Shown: one piece after another, positions 1 to 5,685 of the stretch
Position numbering within the stretch: the first letter of the stretch is position 1
How the letters are laid out: each line of letters starts with the position of its first letter
Source: an uncultured beta proteobacterium
GTDB taxonomy: Bacteria; Pseudomonadota; Gammaproteobacteria; Burkholderiales; SG8-39
Assembly (NCBI GenBank): GCA_902826155.1
Contig: CADEDU010000172.1
Span: 1-5,685, forward strand
Direction of reading: 5' to 3'
Length of the DNA: 5,685 bases
The notes under the pieces: model-generated
The model's input: only the letters and a program-made list of their open reading frames with translations
Told to the model about the DNA's origin: nothing
Databases searched by the model: none
Made by a program: the position numbers and the translations under genes

Positions 1-1368
1 GGCGTGTGCTACATCCTCGACGAGCCGACGATCGGCCTGCATCCGCGCGACAACCAGGTGCTACTCGATACGCTCGCCAGGCTGCAGGACAAGGGCAACA
101 CGCTGCTGGTAGTGGAGCACGACGAGGACACGATCCGGCGTGCCTCACACGTCGTCGACTTGGGTCCAGGCGCGGGTACGCGCGGCGGACACGTCGTGGC
201 CCAGGGCAGCGCCGCCGATCTCGCCCGCTCGCCCGAATCGATCACCGGCAAGTTTCTCGCCGCGCCGCTCAAGCATCCGCTGGTTGCGCGCCGGCCGATC
301 AAGCGCGACGAGCCCGCGCTGGAGATCGAGCAAGCCACACTCAACAATCTGAAGAAGGTCAACGTACGCATCCCGCTCGGACGCCTGGTGTGCGTGACCG
401 GCGTGTCCGGTAGCGGCAAGAGCACGTTCGCACGCGACCTGCTCTACGCGAATCTCAAACGCCGCATCGTCGATGGCCGGCATCGCGACGTCGAGCCGTT
501 CGGCTGCAAGTCGCTTACCGGCAGCCATCTGATCGGGCGTGTGCTCGAAGTCGATCAGACGCCGATCGGCAAGACGCCGCGCTCGTGTCCGGCCACCTAT
601 GTCGGCTTCTGGGACCACGTGCGCCGCCTGTTCGCCGGCACCAACGAGGCGCGCATGCGCGGCTACGACGCCGGGCGGTTCTCGTTCAACACCGCGGGCG
701 GGCGCTGCGAAGCGTGCGAGGGTCAGGGCATGAAGAAGATCGAGATGAGCTTCCTGCCCGACGTGAAGGTGGTGTGCGACGTCTGCGGCGGCAAGCGCTT
801 CGACACCGAGACGCTCGCGGTGAAGTGGCGCGACAAGAGCATCGGCGAGGTGCTGATGATGAGCATCGATGAAGCCACCGAGTTCTTCGCCGCGCACACT
901 TCGATCCATCACGCGTTGCGGCTGCTGCAGGACGTCGGTCTTGGCTACCTCACGCTCGGCCAGCAGAGCCCGACGTTATCGGGCGGCGAAGCGCAGCGTA
1001 TCAAGCTCGTCACCGAGCTGGCGAAAGTGCGCACCGATGCGCTCTCGCACGATCCGCGCAATCTGCGTCCGGAGAAACACACGTTCTACGTGCTCGACGA
1101 GCCGACCGTGGGTCTGCACATGGCCGACGTGGAGAAGCTGATCCGGGTGCTGCATCGGCTGGTAAGCGCGGGCAACACGGTGGTGGTGATCGAGCACAAC
1201 CTCGACGTGATGGCCGACGCCGACTGGATCATCGATCTCGGCCCTGAAGGCGGCGATGCGGGCGGACGTGTGGTCGCCGAAGGCGCACCCGAGAAGGTGA
1301 TCCAGAACAGCCGCGGGTCACACACGGCGCAGGTGCTGCGGGAGTTCCTGCGGGAGCGCAGTGTTTGA
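1..1368 (+). CDS. UvrA-family excinuclease ATPase, C-terminal part (5' end outside window)
   Basis: UvrA is the cytoplasmic damage-recognition ATPase of nucleotide excision repair; it loads UvrB on lesions. The reading frame is open from base 1 and ends at TGA, leaving 455 codons. Numbering from base 1: Walker B of the first ATPase domain (YILDEPT, 4-10) with H-loop His40; Walker A of the second domain GVSGSGKST (134-142); zinc module with Cys236, Cys239, Cys259 and Cys262; ABC signature LSGGEAQR (326-333); second Walker B YVLDEPT (363-369); H-loop His399. The segment VDQTPIGKTPRS is also typical of UvrA. About a dozen extra residues (roughly 343-360) lie between signature and second Walker B, where housekeeping UvrA has a very short linker. 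I recall this variant from the long tandem-type UvrA paralogues of Burkholderiales and Xanthomonadales, so this may be a paralogue rather than the main uvrA; the missing N-terminal part would decide. No gene symbol is given for that reason. Family assignment is very secure, the paralogue status is inference. Confidence 0.95.
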   Translation, partial: GVCYILDEPTIGLHPRDNQVLLDTLARLQDKGNTLLVVEHDEDTIRRASHVVDLGPGAGTRGGHVVAQGSAADLARSPESITGKFLAAPLKHPLVARRPIKRDEPALEIEQATLNNLKKVNVRIPLGRLVCVTGVSGSGKSTFARDLLYANLKRRIVDGRHRDVEPFGCKSLTGSHLIGRVLEVDQTPIGKTPRSCPATYVGFWDHVRRLFAGTNEARMRGYDAGRFSFNTAGGRCEACEGQGMKKIEMSFLPDVKVVCDVCGGKRFDTETLAVKWRDKSIGEVLMMSIDEATEFFAAHTSIHHALRLLQDVGLGYLTLGQQSPTLSGGEAQRIKLVTELAKVRTDALSHDPRNLRPEKHTFYVLDEPTVGLHMADVEKLIRVLHRLVSAGNTVVVIEHNLDVMADADWIIDLGPEGGDAGGRVVAEGAPEKVIQNSRGSHTAQVLREFLRERSV

Positions 1369-1386
1369 GTTGCGCCGGGTTGATCC

Positions 1387-1773
1387 CTACACCCGCTCCA
1401 CCCGATACGCACTGCCGTAGCGCCCGAAGTCGTGGCTGGTGATGCCGTTGCGCACCGACCCCTGATACTGGTTGAGCGGGGCGGTGACGGTGACCTTGAT
1501 GATCCCCGACTCGCCTGGCTTGACCGCACCGGCATGCACCGCCACCACCGCGAGCGCCGAATCGCCGGTGTAGATGTCGGTGCCCCACACCGGACCTTCC
1601 AGCGCGCCGGTGACGCGAAAGTAGTAGCTCGCGCCGATCTGGTCGGCCAGTTCCATCATGTGCGGCGGCGCCTCCGCCGCGAGCAGCCCCTGATCGAGCA
1701 GGCCCTTGATCTGCTTGCGCGTGAGCCGGCCGCGACGATCGAAGTACGACACCAGTTCTTGCACGACTTTCAT
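1387..1773 (-). CDS. Small LCCL-domain protein, third gene of MoxR/VWA operon
   Basis: A 128-residue protein ending in TAG. Residues 47-125 match the LCCL domain pattern: VWGTDIYTGDS (62-72), AVHAGAV (78-84), a Gly-rich turn and beta-strand stretch (87-97), then YQGS, RNGI and the SHDFG motif (103-117). Residues 1-46 are charged and probably helical, with YFDRRGRLTRKQIKGLLDQG resembling a short helical adaptor that I cannot name. LCCL domains are best known from extracellular animal proteins (Limulus factor C, cochlin, Lgl1), where conserved cysteines form disulphides. This copy has no cysteine, no signal peptide and no membrane segment, so it is probably cytoplasmic. The start at 1773 is preferred over the longer open frame because GGAGAGG lies 6 nt upstream and the LCCL protein then clears the upstream gene by 53 bp. 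It lies last in the operon after the VWA gene. Function is unknown; a ligand- or protein-binding role with the MoxR/VWA pair is inference. Confidence 0.85.
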   Translation of the reverse strand: MKVVQELVSYFDRRGRLTRKQIKGLLDQGLLAAEAPPHMMELADQIGASYYFRVTGALEGPVWGTDIYTGDSALAVVAVHAGAVKPGESGIIKVTVTAPLNQYQGSVRNGITSHDFGRYGSAYRVERV

Positions 1774-1779
1774 GTTCAG

Positions 1780-1786
1780 CCTCTCC
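1780..1786 (-). promoter_or_regulatory. Shine-Dalgarno site of the LCCL gene
   Basis: Read on the minus strand this is GGAGAGG, 6 nt before the ATG at 1773. It fixes the start of the LCCL protein, since the frame stays open for another 318 bases into the VWA gene. The GGAG part can pair with CTCC at 1791-1794 across a 4-nt loop, so the site might be partly masked in RNA, but a 4-bp stem is weak. Confidence 0.7.
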
Positions 1787-1826
1787 GTCTGGAGCAAACC
1801 ACGAACAACAAACAGGTAACTGCCGA

Positions 1827-3200
1827 TCAACGCATTACGATGACTTTGCCGTAAGGCGGGCGGAAGTTGAGCGCCGCATTGCCCGGCAGCACCCACAGCA
1901 CGTCGTAGGGCATCTCCTGCGGGGGAAACGCGATGTCGCCATCGGTAACGACCACCGCGGCGCGTACCTGCGGATCGTCGGCCAGCCGCAGCATCGCCGG
2001 ACTCAGATCGCTGCCGCCGTAGCCGCTGATGCGCTGCTGTGCGAGCTCCATCGGCGAGAGCACCTCGTCGCCGGTGACCGTCACGTCGCATTGCAGCAGC
2101 CGCACCTGATCGACCGCCACCGCATCGCAGAAATCGGCGATCGCACCGAGCGCACGCGGGATCTCCTCGGTCATCGAACCGGACGTGTCGAGCACGATGT
2201 TGAGGATCCAGCCTTCACGTCGCCGCCCAGGCAGCACGACGTCATCGCGATCGGCGCCGCGACGCGAGGCGCGCGTGAAGGTGCGCTCACCCGGGGCCAC
2301 CGATTCGAGCCAGCGCTGCAGCGCCATCTCCCACGGCGTGCGATACAACCCGCGCAGTGCCGTGACGACCTGAGTCGCCGTGCCTTGATCGTCGCCGCGC
2401 ATGCCTTTGAGCTTGCCGATCGCCTTGGCGAGCGCGAGCCCCTTGGCTGCGGCCTCCTTCATCTTTTCGGCCTGCGCCTGCTGCTCGGCGACATCGTCTG
2501 GAAACATCTCCTTCTCGCGATCGGCGCCCAGCACGTCGCCCGGCTCCTCGCCGTGCTGTCCGGACTGCGCGCTTTCGCTGCCGGCGCCGCGCTGCTTCGA
2601 CTTGTTGCCCTTGCCGTTCGCGCTGCCTTGCCGATTCGGATCAGGCTGGCCGCTGCCCGCCCCGAACATGCGCCGCACCGTGGTGCTCTGGCCGTCGAAC
2701 ACCTGCGTCTTCGATTGCATCTGCTGGTTCATGCGCATCTCCAGCACGATCTCTTCGGCCGACCGCTCACGCGCACCGGGCATGTCGAGCCCGTTGGCGG
2801 GAATGCGCTGCAAGCCCAGCTCGGCGCGCAGGATGTCGTTGATGATGTAATCGTGCGCGTAGTTGAACTCGAGCCGACCGGAGCCGCGCGCCCGGTCATG
2901 CGTGCGCAGCGCCAGATGCAGCATCTCGTGGGCGAGCACGAACAGCATGTCGTTGTCGTTCAACTTCGCGGCGAACCGCGGGTTGACCACCATGCGACCG
3001 GAGGCGAACACACCCATGGTGGGCACGCGATCGTCGAGCGTCACGCGCGCCGCCGCGGCGAGTCCGGCCAGATACGGAAACGGCACCGTGATCATGCGCA
3101 GCCCGCGCTCGACACGCGCGAGCTGGGCCGCATCAGCCTTGCTCGGCCCCGCGCCCGCACGCGGCGCCCCTGCCGCGATCGGGCGGGGCGCCTGACTCAT
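1827..3200 (-). CDS. Predicted metallopeptidase-like (DUF2201) protein with C-terminal VWA-like domain
   Basis: A 457-residue cytoplasmic protein without signal peptide or membrane segments. The N-terminal region (about 25-155) fits the DUF2201/COG3864 putative metallopeptidase family: HEMLH at 91-95, a further His101 giving HExxH plus five residues plus His, then NYAHDYIINDIL (113-124) and the SAEEI motif (147-151). Residues about 175-265 form a linker rich in Gly, Ser, Gln, Lys and Glu, probably disordered then helical. The C-terminal part (about 330-457) is a VWA-like domain with a complete metal-ion-dependent adhesion site pattern: DTSGSM (338-343), the GGSDLSP loop (395-401) and VTDGD (418-422). 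VWA domains bind partners through a divalent metal. The gene follows the MoxR ATPase by 65 bp, the classic MoxR/VWA pairing. Start at 3200 is chosen because GCGAGG lies 8 nt upstream and the protein matches the family from there; the frame is open further back only as an overlap with the ATPase gene. Peptidase activity is predicted from the motif and not established for the family as far as I know. Confidence 0.92.
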   Translation of the reverse strand: MSQAPRPIAAGAPRAGAGPSKADAAQLARVERGLRMITVPFPYLAGLAAAARVTLDDRVPTMGVFASGRMVVNPRFAAKLNDNDMLFVLAHEMLHLALRTHDRARGSGRLEFNYAHDYIINDILRAELGLQRIPANGLDMPGARERSAEEIVLEMRMNQQMQSKTQVFDGQSTTVRRMFGAGSGQPDPNRQGSANGKGNKSKQRGAGSESAQSGQHGEEPGDVLGADREKEMFPDDVAEQQAQAEKMKEAAAKGLALAKAIGKLKGMRGDDQGTATQVVTALRGLYRTPWEMALQRWLESVAPGERTFTRASRRGADRDDVVLPGRRREGWILNIVLDTSGSMTEEIPRALGAIADFCDAVAVDQVRLLQCDVTVTGDEVLSPMELAQQRISGYGGSDLSPAMLRLADDPQVRAAVVVTDGDIAFPPQEMPYDVLWVLPGNAALNFRPPYGKVIVMR

Positions 3201-3208
3201 CGACACGG

Positions 3209-3214
3209 CCTCGC
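3209..3214 (-). promoter_or_regulatory. Probable ribosome binding site of the VWA gene
   Basis: On the minus strand this reads GCGAGG, 8 nt before the ATG at 3200. It is a weaker match than the sites of the flanking operon genes, and sits only 3 nt after the large intercistronic hairpin, so RNA folding could influence access to it. Confidence 0.5.
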
Positions 3215-3217
3215 TCA

Positions 3218-3247
3218 AATCGCGGGGCCGCGCTGCGGCCCGCGATT
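3218..3247 (-). other. Strong intercistronic hairpin between MoxR and VWA genes
   Basis: An inverted repeat with arms 3218-3226 (AATCGCGGG) and 3239-3247 (CCCGCGATT), continued inward by CCGC (3228-3231) and GCGG (3235-3238). This gives 13 base pairs with one bulged base (3227) and a 3-nt loop (3232-3234). It fills much of the 65-bp gap after the ATPase stop codon. There is no T-tract after it in the direction of transcription, so it is not a standard intrinsic terminator. Likely roles are stabilising the upstream mRNA end, partial attenuation that sets the ATPase:VWA ratio, or processing; all are inference. Confidence 0.6.
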
Positions 3248-3265
3248 GCGCCACGGAAGCACGGC

Positions 3266-4303
3266 TCACAGCTGCGCCACCTTCTTGAGCAGATCGAACA
3301 TCGCCGGATCGGCACCCAGCGCGCCCCAGCGCTCGACCAGATCGGTGAGCAGGGTGAGCTGATGCTCGCTCGGCAGCGCGCGCAGGAACTTGTTGACCAC
3401 GCGCGGCTTGAGGCCCTGCAACTTGTCGTCGCGCACGTGCTGGCGAATGCAGTTGAGGATGAACCAGCGCGCCGCATCGCCCTTGGGCAGATACTGCGGA
3501 TGCTCGATGTATTCCTCCAACGGCTTCATGGTGCCGATCGATTCCTCGGCAATCGCGCAGAACACCGCGGCGTCTTCGGCAGAGAGCCGGCCGAACGCCA
3601 GCACGCGGCGCATCTCGCGGGTGAGGATGCCGCTCGCTTGCGCGGTATCGAGCGCGCGCGACAAGAGCGTCCAGGCGCGCGGCGTGGAGAACGGCACCGG
3701 TTCGTTGGGCACCGGGCGCATCAATGCGTCGGGCATGTACGAGATGAAGCTGCGGATCTCCTCGCGCACGCCGGCACCCGTGGCCCAGGCTAGCCATTCG
3801 TCCACCTCGACGCGCACATGCAGGATCGTCACCCGATTGATCAGCGCCGAGCTGAGCGAGCGCACGAGCGCGCGGTCCTGCACCCGGTTGCCCGCGGCCA
3901 CCACCCAGGTGCCCTTGGGCAGCTGATGTTCACCGATGCGCCGCTCCAGCAGGAGCGAATAGAACGCCTTTTGCACGTCGGGGGCGCATGCGGGCAGCTC
4001 GTCCAGGAACAGGCAGAACGGCTCGGGGTTCTCCGGCAGCAGAATGCGCGGCGGGCAGAACACCGAACGCTCGCCGATGATGCGCGGCACGCCGCTCACG
4101 TCTTCCGGTGCGATCTGCGTTCCGAGCAGCGAGCGGCACGGCAGCTTTGCTTCGGCGGCCGCCTGATAGACCATCTCGGACTTGCCGACGCCGGGCGCCG
4201 AGAGCAGCAGAAAGCTCTGCTCATGCGCCATGCACTGGATCAGCTTCTTCGCCTGGCGAAGCGTGATCGTTTCCTCGAGCGGACTGACCGTTGCTGCATC
4301 CAT
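3266..4303 (-). CDS. MoxR-type AAA+ ATPase, first gene of the MoxR/VWA/LCCL operon
   Basis: A 345-residue AAA+ ATPase of the MoxR/COG0714 group, which act as chaperone-like remodelling hexamers working with VWA-domain partners. Visible motifs: Walker A APGVGKSE (36-43), Walker B CLFLDELPA (97-105) with Asp101 and Glu102, sensor 1 Asn139 in VVAAGNR, likely arginine finger Arg157 in LINRV, and sensor 2 Arg209 in STPRAW. The region after about 215 is the helical lid and a C-terminal helical extension. Full length for the group. The start at 4303 is supported by GGGGAGG 6 nt upstream (positions 4310-4316), the best ribosome binding site in the window. It ends with TGA 65 bp before the VWA gene, which it almost certainly serves. 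No Cys-rich or membrane region is present, so it should be cytoplasmic. It resembles partners of DUF2201/VWA proteins; I do not give a symbol because RavA and MoxR themselves are different subfamilies. Confidence 0.93.
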   Translation of the reverse strand: MDAATVSPLEETITLRQAKKLIQCMAHEQSFLLLSAPGVGKSEMVYQAAAEAKLPCRSLLGTQIAPEDVSGVPRIIGERSVFCPPRILLPENPEPFCLFLDELPACAPDVQKAFYSLLLERRIGEHQLPKGTWVVAAGNRVQDRALVRSLSSALINRVTILHVRVEVDEWLAWATGAGVREEIRSFISYMPDALMRPVPNEPVPFSTPRAWTLLSRALDTAQASGILTREMRRVLAFGRLSAEDAAVFCAIAEESIGTMKPLEEYIEHPQYLPKGDAARWFILNCIRQHVRDDKLQGLKPRVVNKFLRALPSEHQLTLLTDLVERWGALGADPAMFDLLKKVAQL

Positions 4304-4373
4304 GCGCTGCCTCCCCGGGTGGTGGGCCGCGCGGCGGATCGAAGGGCTCGATTCCCGAGCGGCGGGCGAGCGA

Positions 4374-4400
4374 TCAACGCCGCGCCGACGCGGGCGTTGA
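4374..4400 (-). terminator. Hairpin in the 158-bp gap between reductase and MoxR genes, possible terminator
   Basis: Arms TCAACGC (4374-4380) plus CGCG (4381-4384) pair with CGCG (4389-4392) plus GCGTTGA (4394-4400), giving 11 base pairs, one bulged base at 4393 and a 4-nt loop. It starts about 61 nt after the reductase stop codon and ends about 70 nt before the MoxR start. No T-tract follows, so termination is uncertain; it could also be an operator-like dyad or a leader structure of the MoxR mRNA. A smaller perfect hairpin (5-bp arms 4346-4350 and 4356-4360) lies nearer MoxR. I could not recognise a sigma-70 promoter on the minus strand in 4304-4461, although the operon promoter is expected there. 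Confidence 0.4.
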
Positions 4401-4461
4401 CAGCGGCGAACGAGCAGGCGGTTCGCGTTCGGTCAGGCTTTGTGAGCGCGGGGTGGTGGTG

Positions 4462-5424
4462 TCAGGCGGCCAGCCGGTCGCGTCCGTGCGCGGCGGTGAA
4501 GTCGAGCTTCGGGCCGATCGCGACCACGCCCGAGGGATTCACCTGGCGCTGACCGCGGTAGTAGTTGTAGCGGATCTGATCGAGATCGACGGTCTGCGCC
4601 ACGCCGGGCCACTGATACAGCTCGCGCGTGTAGGCCCAGACGTTCGGATACTCGGTCAGCCGCCGCAGGTTGCACTTGAAGTGACCGTGATAGGCCACGT
4701 CGAAGCGCGCGAGCGTAGGGAATGCACGCCAGTCGGCTTCGCTGATGCGGCTGCCGCACAGGTAGCGATGCTTGGCGAGGTGCGCTTCCATCATGTCGAG
4801 CGTGTTGAACACGTCGCGCACCGCTTCCTCGTACTTGTCCTGCGCCACCGCAAAACCCGCGCGATACACCCCATTGTTGAAGCCGCGGTAGATGATCTCG
4901 TTCCAGCGATCGATCTCGGCGCGCAGGTCGGCCGGATACAGATCGGGCACCTGCCTGGTGGCGAACGCGTTGAACTCGCTGTTCAACATGCGGATGATTT
5001 CCGGCGACTCATTGTTGATGATGCGCCCGGTCTGCTTGTCCCACAGCACCGGCACCGTGACGCGCCCGGTGTAGTCGGGCTTGGCTTTCGCGTAGATCTC
5101 GTACATGAACGAGGCGCCGAACAGCGGGTCGCGGCCATACCCTGGCGCATCGCGAAATTCCCAGCCTTTGCCCTGTTCCTGCGTGGCGAGATAGGCGATC
5201 GAGATCGTATCTTCCAGACCCTTGAGCGCGCGAAACAGCATGGTGCGATGCGCCCACGGACAGGACTTGGCCACGTACAGGTGATAGCGCCCGGCCTCAG
5301 CCTTGAAGCCCGACGAACCATCGGCGGTGACGCGGTCGCGAAACGCCGATTCCGGCCGCACGAACGCGCCGCCCTGGTGGCGTTGATCCTGGTCGGTCCA
5401 GACACCGTTGACGAGTTGGCCCAT
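4462..5424 (-). CDS. Glutathionyl-hydroquinone reductase (Xi-class glutathione transferase)
   Basis: A 320-residue enzyme of the Xi-class glutathione transferases (relatives are E. coli YqjG, Sphingobium PcpF and yeast ECM4), which use a catalytic cysteine to reduce glutathionyl-hydroquinones to hydroquinones with release of oxidised glutathione. This recycles quinones that have reacted with glutathione, in the cytoplasm. Evidence: catalytic motif SCPWAHR with Cys55; the WEFRD and DPLFG region (88-103) of the thioredoxin-like domain; the Val-Pro loop (124-125) and NNESPEIIRML (137-147), which bind glutathione; a helical C-terminal domain with NNGVYRAGFA (183-192), SEADWRAFPTLARFD (228-242) and YHGHFKCN (245-252); and the family-specific tail with Tyr286, Tyr288, Tyr289 and the VNPSGVVAIGP segment. 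Length is normal for the family. Start at 5424 has AGGAG 5 nt upstream. It follows the basic-tailed gene by 48 bp and is 158 bp before the MoxR gene, so it belongs to the upstream unit if to any. Substrate in this organism cannot be told from sequence. Confidence 0.95.
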   Translation of the reverse strand: MGQLVNGVWTDQDQRHQGGAFVRPESAFRDRVTADGSSGFKAEAGRYHLYVAKSCPWAHRTMLFRALKGLEDTISIAYLATQEQGKGWEFRDAPGYGRDPLFGASFMYEIYAKAKPDYTGRVTVPVLWDKQTGRIINNESPEIIRMLNSEFNAFATRQVPDLYPADLRAEIDRWNEIIYRGFNNGVYRAGFAVAQDKYEEAVRDVFNTLDMMEAHLAKHRYLCGSRISEADWRAFPTLARFDVAYHGHFKCNLRRLTEYPNVWAYTRELYQWPGVAQTVDLDQIRYNYYRGQRQVNPSGVVAIGPKLDFTAAHGRDRLAA

Positions 5425-5472
5425 GGGGTCTCCTGCGGGATGAAGGGTCGGGGTGGAGCGTGAAGGTGGTGC

Positions 5473-5685
5473 TCAGCGGACTTTTCGCTTCGCGCCCCGC
5501 TTCGCTGCCGCCGCTTTCGATGCCACCTTCCTGGCCGGCTTCCTGGCCGGCGCCTTGACGGCCTTCTTCACGCCCTTCTTTCCGGGCGCCTTCTTTGCCG
5601 CAGGCTTTCGCGCCTCGGTGAAATCGTAGTAGTGCTGCTCGAGCAGCAGGCAACCGCCTTCGGATTTGAACGGACCGTGGTACGC
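5473..5685 (-). CDS. C-terminal fragment of an unrecognised protein with a highly basic Lys/Ala/Pro tail
   Basis: The frame is open from the right edge (base 5685) to TGA at 5475-5473, giving the last 70 residues; the start lies outside the window. The first 25 residues look like the end of a folded domain (YHGPFKSEGG followed by CLLLEQHYYDFTEA). I do not recognise the family. From residue 26 to 70 the sequence is a low-complexity tail with 14 Lys, 6 Arg and 13 Ala among 45 residues and no acidic residue, containing a duplicated PARK unit. Such histone H1-like tails are frequent on Burkholderiales and other high-GC proteobacterial proteins and usually bind nucleic acid or other polyanions; that role is inference here. 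The gene ends 48 bp before the glutathionyl-hydroquinone reductase on the same strand, so co-transcription is possible. Codon choice (GC-ending Lys and Ala codons) matches its neighbours, and the frame is the only one giving a coherent domain plus tail with a stop just before the next gene. Confidence 0.75.
   Translation of the reverse strand, partial: AYHGPFKSEGGCLLLEQHYYDFTEARKPAAKKAPGKKGVKKAVKAPARKPARKVASKAAAAKRGAKRKVR
5528..5551. repeat. 12-bp perfect tandem duplication in the basic tail
   Basis: TTCCTGGCCGGC occurs twice head to tail (5528-5539 and 5540-5551). On the minus strand it encodes the repeated PARK unit of the basic tail, and its length is a multiple of three, so copy-number change would keep the frame. 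Likely a slippage product typical of Lys/Ala-rich tails. Confidence 0.85.

Noticed and set aside
145..912. Minus-strand open frame of 255 codons inside the UvrA gene
   Set aside because: Antisense to conserved ATPase and zinc-module sequence; no domain features of its own.
1774..2091. N-terminal extension of the LCCL frame
   Set aside because: It overlaps the VWA domain coding region in another frame and reads as Arg/Ala-rich shadow sequence; the ATG at 1773 has a good Shine-Dalgarno site.
2091..3362. Long plus-strand open frame of 423 codons opposite the VWA gene
   Set aside because: It is antisense to a protein with clear HExxH and VWA motifs; its translation is His/Arg/Ala-rich low-complexity sequence typical of reverse-strand shadows in GC-rich DNA, with no recognisable domain.
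3201..3797. N-terminal extension of the VWA frame
   Set aside because: The frame stays open into the ATPase gene, but that stretch is the shifted ATPase sequence and has no family match. The ATG at 3200 with an upstream ribosome binding site fits the family start.
4397..4402. Perfect TTGACA on the plus strand as a -35 promoter element
   Set aside because: No -10-like hexamer lies 16-18 bp downstream and no plus-strand gene follows; the sequence is part of the hairpin arm.
4291..5463. Plus-strand open frame of 390 codons opposite the glutathione transferase and the upstream spacer
   Set aside because: It mirrors the transferase on the other strand; the translation has no family features, while the minus strand shows a full Xi-class enzyme.
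5297..5653. Minus-strand open frame of 118 codons overlapping the basic-tailed gene and the start of the transferase
   Set aside because: It is the +1 shadow of the Lys/Ala-rich tail (reading as Gly/Glu/Arg repeats) and runs into the transferase gene out of frame; the other frame gives a domain-like segment and stops just before the transferase.

Overview
This window is GC-rich DNA packed with long ORFs in strongly GC-biased codons, typical of a proteobacterium. The long-type UvrA relative and the lysine/alanine-rich protein tail point, as an inference, to Betaproteobacteria (Burkholderiales-like) or possibly Xanthomonadales. No tRNA, rRNA, CRISPR array, insertion sequence or phage gene is visible. 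It looks like chromosomal sequence with one small accessory-type operon.

Layout. (1) Positions 1-1368, plus strand: the C-terminal part of a UvrA-family ABC ATPase (nucleotide excision repair damage sensor or a paralogue), cut by the left edge. It converges on the next gene with only 18 bp between the stop codons. (2) Positions 4303 down to 1387, minus strand: a three-gene operon read in the order MoxR-type AAA+ ATPase, then a predicted metallopeptidase-like protein with a C-terminal von Willebrand factor A (VWA) domain, then a small LCCL-domain protein. Spacers are 65 and 53 bp and all three genes have Shine-Dalgarno-like sequences. (3) Positions 5424 down to 4462, minus strand: a Xi-class glutathione transferase (glutathionyl-hydroquinone reductase), separated from the MoxR operon by 158 bp holding a strong hairpin. 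(4) Positions 5685 down to 5473, minus strand: the C-terminal end of an unrecognised protein with a highly basic Lys/Ala/Pro tail, 48 bp upstream of the transferase gene and possibly co-transcribed with it.

How they may work together. MoxR ATPases commonly pair with a VWA protein, the ATPase driving remodelling of a target selected or held by the VWA partner. Here the VWA partner also carries an HExxH zinc-peptidase-like region, and a cysteine-free LCCL domain protein is the third member. The first two genes form a recognisable MoxR/VWA pair; the LCCL protein as a third component is the least familiar part and the best candidate for something undescribed. The glutathionyl-hydroquinone reductase and the UvrA relative look like independent neighbours dealing with quinone/xenobiotic stress and DNA damage.
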